From an uncultured Pseudomonadota bacterium (GTDB taxonomy: Bacteria; Pseudomonadota; Gammaproteobacteria; Steroidobacterales; Steroidobacteraceae), in NCBI GenBank assembly GCA_903910215.1, contig CAIVYV010000163.1, positions 1 to 22,815 on the forward strand: 22,815 nucleotides of DNA, read 5' to 3'. A program made the position numbers and the translations under genes. Of this stretch, positions 6,984-14,526 are shown piece after piece. Numbering within the stretch: the first letter of the stretch is position 1; each line of letters opens with the position of its first letter. Under the pieces are notes generated by a model. That model did not search any database. It saw only the letters and a list, made by a program, of their open reading frames with translations, and was not told the origin of the DNA.

Positions 6984-8546
6984 TCATTCCACGGCCACAG
7001 CGATGAAGAGCTCATTTCCGCCCCGCGAGACTAGCAGCGGGACGACTTTCTTTTCCTTGGCCACAGCGTCGCGGAACTGCTTGACCGACTCGAGACGCTG
7101 CCCGCGGATCCCGACGATGAAATCACCACGCTGGATGCCAGCATCGCGGGCTGCGCCCTGCGCGCGCTCGACCAACAGGCCGCGCGGTACGGCACCGCGA
7201 GCCGCGGCGCGTGAACGCTCTTCGTCGGTCAGCTCACGCACGACGAGACCCAATCGATCCGCCGCATCGTCCGCCTCCGGCTTGGTGTCGGCGCTCGTCT
7301 CGCTCGTCGCGGCCTGCAACTCCGCCACCCGCAGGTTCAGACGACGTGCGCTACGATCGCGCCAGACTTCGACAATCGCGTCGGCACCAGGCTTGATCGC
7401 ACCGATCACGGTCGGCAACTCTTCGGAGCGCTCAATAAGTCGACCATTCACCGACAGGATGATGTCGCCGGCGCGGATACCCGCCTTGGCAGCAGGGCCC
7501 GATTCTTCGACAGCACCGACCAACGCACCGCGCGGACGATCGAGCCCGAAACTATCGGCGAGCGCCGCATCGATGGGCTGAATGGTCACACCGATCTTGC
7601 CGCGACTGACTCGACCCTTCGAGATGAGTTGATCGCGCACGTTGACCGCAACGTCGATGGGGATCGCGAACGAGATACCCATGTAGCCGCCCGAGCGGCT
7701 ATAGATCTGTGAATTGATGCCGACGACTTCACCGGCCAGGTTAAACAGCGGGCCGCCCGAGTTGCCGGGATTCACCGCCACGTCGGTCTGGATGAAGTTG
7801 ACGTAGTTGGTATCGCCGCCAGGCAGACCGCGTGCGGTGGCACTGACGATACCGGCAGTCGCACTGTTGTCGAATCCGAACGGCGAGCCGATCGCTAGCA
7901 CCCACTCACCGGGGCGCAATTTGGCAGGGTCACCAATTCGAACCACCGGTAATCCTGTGGCTTCGATTTTGAGCACAGCCACGTCGGTTGGCTCGTCCAC
8001 ACCCACGATCGTCGCTTTGAACTCGCGACGATCGGTCAGCTTGACGGTGACCTCATCCGCCTCGTTGACGACATGCGCGTTGGTGAGGATGTAGCCATCG
8101 CTGCTGACGATGAAGCCTGAACCCGCTCCACCAGGTCGGCGCGGTCCCTCATTGCTCTCAGACTCGCCATCCGGCTGCGGCATGCCCCGCTGCCCCGGCG
8201 GTACCGGCACACCGAATCGACGGAAAAACTCCGAGAACGGATCCTCGCCCGAGGCACTCACGCGCATGCGTTTGCCCTTGGTCGAGATGTTGACCACGGC
8301 AGGACCTTGTTGCTGAACCAGCGTCGCGAAATCCGGCAAATTGCCGATAGCAGTGGTCGGTGACGAGCCGGCTGCGACGACGCTAGAGGTAACACCCGAT
8401 GCCGAGACCGCAGGCAGTTGCGCCAGATCAGCGGGTCGCGCCGAGGAAAAATCGCCTTGGCAAGCCGTGAAGATGAAGACGGACAGAATGGCGCCTAACG
8501 AACGGCGCACGAACGGACGTCGTGACATGGACCACACCCATTGCAT
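6984..8546 (-). CDS. Do-family (DegP/DegQ/MucD-like) serine endoprotease
   Basis: The 520-residue protein has an N-terminal export signal, a trypsin-like domain and two PDZ domains. The catalytic triad is complete: His158 (TNAHVV), Asp188 (TDVAVL) and Ser263 (GNSGGPL). PDZ domains lie at about 314-403 and 433-518. Family members degrade or hold misfolded envelope proteins as periplasmic oligomers. The signal ends FIFTACQGD, so Cys29 could be a lipidation site, although Phe at -3 is unusual for a lipobox. Start ATG 8546 is chosen because GGAG lies seven bases upstream; a GTG at 8552 is in frame but too close to that site. The gene starts 11 bases after the lnt stop, and its ribosome binding site overlaps that stop region. 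DegQ versus MucD cannot be decided here. Confidence 0.93.
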   Translation of the reverse strand: MQWVWSMSRRPFVRRSLGAILSVFIFTACQGDFSSARPADLAQLPAVSASGVTSSVVAAGSSPTTAIGNLPDFATLVQQQGPAVVNISTKGKRMRVSASGEDPFSEFFRRFGVPVPPGQRGMPQPDGESESNEGPRRPGGAGSGFIVSSDGYILTNAHVVNEADEVTVKLTDRREFKATIVGVDEPTDVAVLKIEATGLPVVRIGDPAKLRPGEWVLAIGSPFGFDNSATAGIVSATARGLPGGDTNYVNFIQTDVAVNPGNSGGPLFNLAGEVVGINSQIYSRSGGYMGISFAIPIDVAVNVRDQLISKGRVSRGKIGVTIQPIDAALADSFGLDRPRGALVGAVEESGPAAKAGIRAGDIILSVNGRLIERSEELPTVIGAIKPGADAIVEVWRDRSARRLNLRVAELQAATSETSADTKPEADDAADRLGLVVRELTDEERSRAAARGAVPRGLLVERAQGAARDAGIQRGDFIVGIRGQRLESVKQFRDAVAKEKKVVPLLVSRGGNELFIAVAVE

Positions 8547-8557
8547 AAACACTCTCC

Positions 8558-10084
8558 CTAGACCGACGCGGCCGCCGGAAGTTCACGCTCACGACGTCTC
8601 ATGATGACTGCCATGAAACTGCAGAGCGCTGCGAAGCAAAGCCAAGGCAAGTTGCCGAAACGCAGATACGGCGGCACACCGACATGCGGGACCACCTCGC
8701 CACGCAACACGACGGGCGTGAAGTCAGGTGCCTGCGCCAGCATTTCGCCACGCGGTCCGATGATCGCCGAGATGCCGTCGTTAGCCGCGCGAATGACGTA
8801 ACGCTGCGATTCGATCGCGCGCATACGCGAAATTTGCAGATGCTGATGACGCGCGGTCGATCGACCGAACCAAGCGTCGTTGGTGACATTAACAAGTGCC
8901 GTGGATTCACGCGCGCTACTCAACTGCGAGGCTGGATACGCGTCTTCGTAACAAATGCTCGCCGATAAACGCAGCCCGGCGATCGACAGCGGCGGCTGTA
9001 CAGCCGCACCGGAGGTGAAGTCCGAGTAAGGCAGATTCATGAGGCGCAACCAACGACGCACGAACTTAGGTACCGGAAAAAATTCACCGAAAGGCACCAG
9101 GTGATGCTTGTCGTACCAACGAACATCGTCGTCGTATGCGAGGATCGAGTTGTAGTAGAGCGGCTCAGCACCGGGACCGGGTTCGGCGCGGATCAAACCC
9201 ATCAGCAGCGCGGAGTCGCGACCTTGTGCTGCTGCAGCGAGATCCTGCAAGTATGGGACGATGTTATTCGCAAGGTCAGGAGCGGCCGCCTCGGGCCAAA
9301 CGATGAGTGGCGTACCGAGTGCCTGCAAGGTCAGATCGCGATAACGCGCAAGGGTCGTATCGCGATTGGCTACCAACCATTTTTGATCCTGTGAGACGGC
9401 GCCCTGCACGATGGCGACCGCGACGGCATCGCCCTGCGGTTTCGTCCACTCGATCGACTTCAAACTGTATCCGCCAAGCCACGGCAGAACGAGAACCGCC
9501 AGCGCCAAAGCTCGCTCACGCGATGAGCCGAACCAGAGCGTCACGAGTGCACCGGCGCCGAGCAGCAGAATCCACGAGACCAGAGGCATGCCACCAATCG
9601 GCGCGTACGCGGCAAGCCATGCATCCGTCTGCGAGTAGCCGAGGGAGAGCCAACCGAAACCCGACAGGAACCATCCGCGTACCCACTCGAGCAGCATCCA
9701 GGCTGCCGGCAATCCGACGAGCCAACGCCACACACCCCGCGCCGGCAACCAGCGCGCCGCCACATAGCCAAGCACAGCGCCGTAACAGGCCATGATCGCT
9801 ACGAGTGCGGCCATTAAGGACAGCGCCAACCACACCGGCGCCTGACCGAAACCGTGGATGCTGATGTAGAGCCAATAGGTGCCAGCACCGAAAGTGCCAA
9901 CGCCGAACAGAAAGCCCGTCAACGCAGCCGCGCGCGGCGCTTGACCTTGCCAAAGAAAAAACAGGATTGCGGGCGACAAGATCGCCAGCGGCCAATAACC
10001 AAACGGCGCAAAAGCCAACGCGAGCGCGGCACCCGCGCTCAGTGCCGACGTCAGCTTGAACGCACTGGATCGCGCGAGATTCAG
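8558..10084 (-). CDS. lnt: Apolipoprotein N-acyltransferase, probable CTG start
   Basis: Lnt transfers the third acyl chain to the N-terminal cysteine of lipoproteins in the inner membrane. The protein has a multi-span N-terminal half, a nitrilase-like periplasmic domain and a last membrane segment. Catalytic residues are Glu265 (WPEAAAP), Lys326 (KHHLVPFGE) and Cys378 (SICYED), matching Glu267, Lys335 and Cys387 of E. coli. No ATG exists at the right place: the first usual start is TTG at 10018, which would cut off the first membrane helix. A CTG at 10084 overlaps the corC stop (CTGA), is preceded by GGGGAG five bases upstream, and gives 508 residues, close to the 512 of E. coli. I therefore place the start there. 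An ATG-to-CTG sequence error is the alternative. Confidence 0.9.
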   Translation of the reverse strand: MNLARSSAFKLTSALSAGAALALAFAPFGYWPLAILSPAILFFLWQGQAPRAAALTGFLFGVGTFGAGTYWLYISIHGFGQAPVWLALSLMAALVAIMACYGAVLGYVAARWLPARGVWRWLVGLPAAWMLLEWVRGWFLSGFGWLSLGYSQTDAWLAAYAPIGGMPLVSWILLLGAGALVTLWFGSSRERALALAVLVLPWLGGYSLKSIEWTKPQGDAVAVAIVQGAVSQDQKWLVANRDTTLARYRDLTLQALGTPLIVWPEAAAPDLANNIVPYLQDLAAAAQGRDSALLMGLIRAEPGPGAEPLYYNSILAYDDDVRWYDKHHLVPFGEFFPVPKFVRRWLRLMNLPYSDFTSGAAVQPPLSIAGLRLSASICYEDAYPASQLSSARESTALVNVTNDAWFGRSTARHQHLQISRMRAIESQRYVIRAANDGISAIIGPRGEMLAQAPDFTPVVLRGEVVPHVGVPPYLRFGNLPWLCFAALCSFMAVIMRRRERELPAAASV

Positions 10085-10947
10085 TCGCGCTCCCCTTCTT
10101 GATCGCTTTTCGCAACATCGCTCGGCATGATCACCTTAAGCGTGTCGACTCGACGACGATCGGCGCGGACCACTCGAAACTCGACACCTTCGATGAATGC
10201 GGTCTCGCCGCGGCGTGGCATGTGACCCAGTTGCTTCATGACGAGCCCCGCCACCGTGTCGAACTCTTCATCGGACCACTCGAGACCGAAAAATTCGTTG
10301 AACTCCTCGATCGGCGTGGCCCCTCGCACGAGATACTGGCGATCCGCTTCCTGACGGATATTCTGATCTTCCTCGACGTCGAACTCATCGTCGATATCGC
10401 CGACGATCTGCTCGATGGCATCCTCGATAGTGACGAGACCGGCAACGCCGCCATATTCATCCACGACGATAGCCATGTGGTTTCGATTTCGGCGGAATTC
10501 TTTGAGAAGAACATTGACCCGCTTGGATTCGGGAACAACCACGACAGGCCGCATGCACTCGCGCATATCGAAATTCGCTTCGTCACCGCTCGCGAACACC
10601 CGCAATACATCCTTGGCAAGCAGGATCCCAACGACATCGTCACGATCGTCGTCGATAACGGGATAACGCGAGTGACCGGACTCCACAATGATCGGCAGCA
10701 AACTCTCAGCGGGCTCATCCCGACGCACCGCCACCATCTGCGAGCGCGGCACCATGATGTCGCGTACCTGCAGGTCTGCCACCTCGAGCACGCCTTCGAG
10801 CATTTGCAACGCGTCGGCGTCGATGAGGCCCCGCTCCAGCGCCTGACGCAACTGGACGTTCAGATCGGCGAGATCCTGGGCTTCGCCCGAGAGAGATTTG
10901 GCAACGCGGCGTATCCAAGCGAACACACCGGGTTTGGCGGATGTCAT
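10081..10947 (-). CDS. corC: CorC/YbeX family CBS-domain protein
   Basis: The 288-residue soluble protein has two CBS domains (about residues 65-190; VRDIMVPRSQMVAV marks the first, VDEYGGVAGLVTIEDAIEQI the second). A CorC_HlyC transporter-associated domain follows at about 205-280. It lacks the DUF21 membrane domain, so it is the short YbeX type rather than a full CorB/CNNM transporter. YbeX has been tied to magnesium/cobalt efflux and to ribosome metabolism. GGAG sits five bases before the ATG. The gene lies 29 bases after ybeY and overlaps lnt by four bases, matching the conserved ybeZ-ybeY-ybeX-lnt order. Confidence 0.95.
   Translation of the reverse strand: MTSAKPGVFAWIRRVAKSLSGEAQDLADLNVQLRQALERGLIDADALQMLEGVLEVADLQVRDIMVPRSQMVAVRRDEPAESLLPIIVESGHSRYPVIDDDRDDVVGILLAKDVLRVFASGDEANFDMRECMRPVVVVPESKRVNVLLKEFRRNRNHMAIVVDEYGGVAGLVTIEDAIEQIVGDIDDEFDVEEDQNIRQEADRQYLVRGATPIEEFNEFFGLEWSDEEFDTVAGLVMKQLGHMPRRGETAFIEGVEFRVVRADRRRVDTLKVIMPSDVAKSDQEGERD
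10090..10095 (-). promoter_or_regulatory. Strong Shine-Dalgarno deciding the lnt CTG start
   Basis: On the minus strand GGGGAG, within AAGGGGAG, ends five bases before CTG 10084-10082. No comparable site precedes the TTG at 10018. The spacing, together with the four-base CTGA overlap with the corC stop, supports initiation at CTG. Confidence 0.65.
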
Positions 10948-10976
10948 CGTAGCTCCAGCAGTAGTTGATTCATTTT

Positions 10977-11468
10977 TTATTGGGATCGATAGGGATCGTC
11001 GATGCCGAACATCTTCAGCAGACGTCGCTCGCGTCGCTCCATGCGCAGGGCGTCGACATCGTGCTCGTGGTCGTAACCCTGCAAGTGCAGACAGCCGTGC
11101 ACGATCAGATGCGCGTAGTGATCTGCGATCGGCTTGTCTTGCTCTTTGGCCTCACGAGCCACAACCGGTGCACAGAGAACAAGATCACCGACCAGGCGCA
11201 GCTCCTTCGAGCGGCGTGTAGCACGCGCCGCGCTCGGGGGCTCCGGCACGACGAGAGGCGGAAACGACAAGACGTTGGTGGCGTAGTCACGGCTGCGCCA
11301 CAACAGATTGAGTCGACGCCCCTCGGCGGCACCAACGAACCGGATCACGAGACTCGCTCCCGCGCCCCGTGCGCCGAATGCCGCACGCGCCCAACGCCGG
11401 ATCGCGGCGGAACTCACAAGCGTGGTTTTCGTCAGATTCTGGATGTCGACCGCGAGCGGCTTGATCAC
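10977..11468 (-). CDS. ybeY: Endoribonuclease YbeY, 16S rRNA maturation factor
   Basis: The 163-residue protein contains the family's zinc-binding motif HGCLHLQGYDH (H-x3-H-x5-H) at about 124-134. It also has the conserved NVLSFP stretch near residue 65. YbeY is a metal-dependent single-strand RNase needed for correct 16S rRNA 3' end formation and ribosome quality control. Translation starts at GTG, overlapping the ybeZ stop by four bases (GTGA), so the two products are probably made in a coupled way. The length is slightly above the E. coli protein, with an internal Pro/Ala/Arg insertion at about 72-84. Confidence 0.96.
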   Translation of the reverse strand: MIKPLAVDIQNLTKTTLVSSAAIRRWARAAFGARGAGASLVIRFVGAAEGRRLNLLWRSRDYATNVLSFPPLVVPEPPSAARATRRSKELRLVGDLVLCAPVVAREAKEQDKPIADHYAHLIVHGCLHLQGYDHEHDVDALRMERRERRLLKMFGIDDPYRSQ

Positions 11469-12481
11469 GTGTCGCGGGCCTCGTAAGCCTGCACGATGCG
11501 CTGCACGAGCGGATGACGCACGACATCGCGCGCTTCGAAAAACTGGAAGGCGACTCCGTGCACCCCGTGCAGTACGTCGATCGCATGCCGTAAGCCTGAA
11601 GGCTTGCCCGGTGGCAAATCGGTCTGAGTCGGATCGCCAGTCACGAGCGCACGCGAACCGAATCCGATGCGCGTCAGGAACATCTTCATCTGTTCGATAG
11701 TCGTGTTCTGCGCTTCATCGAGGATGATGAACGAATCGTTCAGCGAGCGACCTCGCATGAAAGCGAGCGGCGCCACCTCGATCACGTTGCGTTCGATGAG
11801 CTTCGCCACCCGATCAAACCCCATCATCTCGTAGAGTGCGTCGTACATCGGGCGCAGATACGGATCGACTTTCTGAGTGAGATCACCCGGCAGAAAGCCG
11901 AGTCGCTCACCCGCTTCGACCGCCGGACGTACGAGCACGATGCGGCGTACGCGATCGGACTGTAAAGCCTCGACCGCACAGGCGACAGCGAGATAAGTCT
12001 TGCCGGTGCCCGCGGGCCCCACACCGAAAGTGAGATCGTTCTGACGGATGCGCTTCAAATATTCGCGCTGGTTCGCACCGCGAGCGCGAATGGTACCGCG
12101 CAAGGTTCGCAGACCCGTATCGGCCTGCTCGTCGATCGCCGTTGCATCAGCCGCAGCCGACTCGGTCGCCCCTCGACCGGCGGCGGGCGCGGGCTCATCG
12201 GAGGGCCGGTCATGATCGCGCAGCGCCAAATGCACCGTTTCGGGCGTGACGTCTTCGGTGCGAGTCAGGCGAAACAATTCGCCGAGCAAAGATTCGGCCG
12301 CCGCCGCCTTAGGCCCCTGCACTCGGAACACACTGCCGCGACGACGAACTTCCACCCCGAGTCGAGACTCGATCAAGCGTAGATTCTCGTCGAGCGGCCC
12401 GCACAGATTGGCGAGACGCTCGTTGTCAGGTGGCTCCAAGGAAAATTCGCGGGAAGCTCCCGGCGGAATCGAGTCAGGCAC
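11465..12481 (-). CDS. ybeZ: PhoH-like NTPase YbeZ
   Basis: The 338-residue protein is a PhoH-family ATPase. Walker A is GPAGTGKT (155-162) and Walker B is IILDEAQN (252-259), with the motif LVRPAVEAGERLGFLPGD (183-200) typical of the family. A short N-terminal domain precedes a linker rich in Ala, Asp and Glu (about 90-122). YbeZ partners YbeY in ribosome metabolism and probably supplies RNA-remodelling activity. The start is GTG; the sequence upstream has TGAGG six bases away. The gene overlaps the end of miaB by eight bases and ybeY by four, consistent with one transcript. Confidence 0.95.
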   Translation of the reverse strand: MPDSIPPGASREFSLEPPDNERLANLCGPLDENLRLIESRLGVEVRRRGSVFRVQGPKAAAAESLLGELFRLTRTEDVTPETVHLALRDHDRPSDEPAPAAGRGATESAAADATAIDEQADTGLRTLRGTIRARGANQREYLKRIRQNDLTFGVGPAGTGKTYLAVACAVEALQSDRVRRIVLVRPAVEAGERLGFLPGDLTQKVDPYLRPMYDALYEMMGFDRVAKLIERNVIEVAPLAFMRGRSLNDSFIILDEAQNTTIEQMKMFLTRIGFGSRALVTGDPTQTDLPPGKPSGLRHAIDVLHGVHGVAFQFFEARDVVRHPLVQRIVQAYEARDT

Positions 12482-13817
12482 GTCGAGCCTCAGTCGCTTG
12501 AATGCGGCCGCGCAGCGAATGCGCCTTGGCTTCGGTGATCTGCACGTCGACGAAATGTCCGATCAGATCAGCGGGACCCGGAAAGTTCACCCAACGATTA
12601 TCTTCGGTACGACCCGCGAGTTCGGTTTGATCCTTGCGCGAGGGACGCTCGACCAGCACGCGCTGGATGCTGCCGACCATGCGCCGATTACGGGCTTGCG
12701 AATGCTCTTCGAGCAGCGCCTGCAAGCGAGCCAAACGCGCCTGCTTCTCCTCGTGCGGAACATCGTCCGGCAGCGCAGCCGCGGGCGTACCGGGACGAAG
12801 GCTGTAGAGAAAGCTGAATGACTGGTCGATTTCGAGATCACGGACAAGCTTCATCGTAGCCTCGAAGTCGCGCTCGGTTTCCCCTGGGAACCCGACAATA
12901 AAGTCGGAGGTGACCGAAATATCGGGGCGCACTTCTCGGAGCTTGCGGATCTTGTCCTTGAATTCGAGCGCCGTGTAACCGCGCTTCATCATGGCGAGTA
13001 CGCGATCGGAACCCGACTGCACCGGCAGGTGCAGATGGTTCGCGAGCTCGGGCACGTTCGCATACGCCTCGATCAGACTGTCGTCGAACTCGAGCGGATG
13101 CGACGTAGTGAAACGAATGCGTTCGATGCCCTCGATCGCAGCGACGTGGTGGATGAGCGTCGCGAGATCGGCGAGAACGCCATCATCCATCGGACCACGG
13201 TAGGCATTCACATTCTGGCCAAGCAGCGTGACTTCGCGCACGCCTTGGGCGGCGAGTCCACGCACTTCTTCGAGAACCGACTCGAAAGGGCGACTGATCT
13301 CATCGCCGCGGGTGTAGGGAACGACACAAAAACTGCAGTACTTGCTACAGCCTTCCATGATCGACACGAAGGCCGTTGCCCCCTCTGCGCGCGGAGCCGG
13401 CAACTGGTCGAACTTTTCGATCTCGGGAAAGCTGACATCGACGACGGCGCGGCGACCGCTACGCAATTCGCCGAGCATCTCGGGCAAGCGATGAACCGTC
13501 TGCGGGCCGAATACCAGGTCGATCTGGGGAGCAGCCTTGACGAGCGTCTCGCCCTCTTGGCTCGCAACACACCCACCGACGCCGATCACCAAACCGGGCT
13601 TGGCATCCTTGAGCAACTTCCATTCGCCGAGCAAAGAAAACACTTTCGACTCGGCCTTCTCACGCACCGAGCAGGTATTGACCAGCAGGATGTCGGCTTG
13701 CGCCGGATCGTCCGTGGGCTCCATGCCCTCGGCTGCCGCGAGTACGTCCCCCATGCGGGAGGAGTCGTACTCGTTCATTTGGCAACCGTACGTCTTGATG
13801 TAGTAGCGATTCGGCAC
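12474..13817 (-). CDS. miaB: tRNA-2-methylthio-N6-dimethylallyladenosine synthase MiaB
   Basis: MiaB is a radical-SAM methylthiotransferase that adds a methylthio group to i6A37 of tRNAs reading UNN codons. The N-terminal domain holds Cys12 (YGCQMN), Cys49 (NTCSVR) and Cys83 (GGCVA), ligands of the auxiliary cluster. The radical-SAM motif CSKYCSFC gives Cys157, Cys161 and Cys164. A TRAM domain occupies about residues 380-443. The start is GTG at 13817, one base after the ssb stop; it makes a 447-residue protein beginning right at the conserved NRYYIKTYGCQMN. The same frame stays open well into ssb, but that extension lacks family similarity. No good Shine-Dalgarno is seen, so translation may depend on ribosomes ending ssb. 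Confidence 0.95.
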   Translation of the reverse strand: MPNRYYIKTYGCQMNEYDSSRMGDVLAAAEGMEPTDDPAQADILLVNTCSVREKAESKVFSLLGEWKLLKDAKPGLVIGVGGCVASQEGETLVKAAPQIDLVFGPQTVHRLPEMLGELRSGRRAVVDVSFPEIEKFDQLPAPRAEGATAFVSIMEGCSKYCSFCVVPYTRGDEISRPFESVLEEVRGLAAQGVREVTLLGQNVNAYRGPMDDGVLADLATLIHHVAAIEGIERIRFTTSHPLEFDDSLIEAYANVPELANHLHLPVQSGSDRVLAMMKRGYTALEFKDKIRKLREVRPDISVTSDFIVGFPGETERDFEATMKLVRDLEIDQSFSFLYSLRPGTPAAALPDDVPHEEKQARLARLQALLEEHSQARNRRMVGSIQRVLVERPSRKDQTELAGRTEDNRWVNFPGPADLIGHFVDVQITEAKAHSLRGRIQATEARRA

Positions 13818-13818
13818 T

Positions 13819-14316
13819 TTAGAACGGGATGTCGTCATCGAAATCGTCTTTCTCGGTGCTGCTGCGCACCGGCTCCGAGTAACCCTCATCATCCGAGCGA
13901 CCGCCGCTACGGGCGCCGCCGCGAGACTCGCCACCACCACCCATGCCACCGCTCGGGCCACCGCTCGGGCCACCGCGCCCTGCGCTGCCGAGCATCTGCA
14001 TTTCGTTACCGACGATCTCGGTGGTGTAGCGATCGTTACCTTGCTTGTCTTGCCACTTGCGAGTGCGCAACCGGCCATCGATGTACACCTGCGAGCCCTT
14101 GCGCAGGTATTCACCTGCGATCTCGGCGAGGCGACCGAACAGCGCCACACTGTGCCATTCCGTTTGTTCTTTCATTTCACCGGACTGTTTGTCCTTCCAG
14201 CTTTCGCTGGTGGCGATACGCAGGTTGCAGACCGTCATGCCTGAGGGCATGGCCTTGGTATCCGGGTCCTGGCCCAGATTGCCGACGAGAATGACTTTGT
14301 TGATGCCGCGCGCCAT
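13819..14316 (-). CDS. ssb: Single-stranded DNA-binding protein
   Basis: The 165-residue protein has an OB-fold domain (about residues 1-108, starting MARGINKVILVGNLGQDP). A Gly/Ser/Arg-rich flexible linker follows (about 112-150), and the acidic tip ends DDDIPF, which recruits replication and repair proteins. SSB coats single-stranded DNA as a tetramer in replication, recombination and repair. It is divergent from uvrA, as in E. coli and Pseudomonas. In this genome it is also directly joined to miaB downstream, with one base between stop and start. A near-perfect 18-base duplication in the linker encodes repeated GGPSG units (around 13957-13977). Confidence 0.97.
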   Translation of the reverse strand: MARGINKVILVGNLGQDPDTKAMPSGMTVCNLRIATSESWKDKQSGEMKEQTEWHSVALFGRLAEIAGEYLRKGSQVYIDGRLRTRKWQDKQGNDRYTTEIVGNEMQMLGSAGRGGPSGGPSGGMGGGGESRGGARSGGRSDDEGYSEPVRSSTEKDDFDDDIPF

Positions 14317-14526
14317 GTTGAGTCCTGCCTAGTGTGCCCTCTATTTGGGGTCGCCGGGGGGCGACCCAAGGGGGACTTTTCCGAAAAGGAGTGCCATTTT
14401 AGCCGCCCCCCGAGGGTGCTGCACCGCAAAAATCTCGGTAATTCACCGACTTAAGCCCCGGGCAACCCGCCCCGGGGGTACACTAACCGGCTGTTTTCCC
14501 GCCACAACGACCTCTGCAGCCCCATC
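14317..14526. promoter_or_regulatory. Divergent ssb/uvrA control region
   Basis: This 210-base intergenic region must hold both promoters. On the minus strand TAAAAT (14401-14396) could be the ssb -10 box, but no good -35 is seen. For uvrA, TACACT (14479-14484) is a weak -10 candidate with no matching -35. A perfect 8-bp inverted repeat with a four-base loop (14348-14367) would form a hairpin in the ssb leader. A smaller dyad TCGGT-n5-ACCGA lies at 14435-14449. No CTGT-n8-ACAG LexA box was found, although uvrA and ssb are SOS-controlled in E. coli. Promoter calls are tentative. Confidence 0.45.
14348..14367 (-). repeat. Inverted repeat in the ssb leader
   Basis: GGGTCGCC and GGCGACCC pair perfectly over eight bases around a four-base loop. 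The hairpin would lie about 31 bases upstream of the ssb ATG in its message. It has no following T-run in the ssb direction, so it is not an obvious terminator. It may affect mRNA stability or bind a protein. Confidence 0.5.

Noticed and set aside
10099..10968. 289-residue open frame on the plus strand opposite corC
   Set aside because: Mirrors the corC coding strand, with no domain of its own.
13818..14150. N-terminal extension of miaB into ssb (558-residue frame)
   Set aside because: The extension is Arg/Ala/Val low complexity from the ssb frame shift; MiaB similarity begins exactly at GTG 13817.
13029..14294. 421-residue open frame on the plus strand opposite miaB and ssb
   Set aside because: Shadow of two well-supported genes; low-complexity Arg/His/Ser composition and no family motif.
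14492..14507. CTGT followed by CACA near the uvrA start as a LexA box
   Set aside because: The right half-site does not match ACAG and the dyad symmetry is lost; this is not a supported SOS box.
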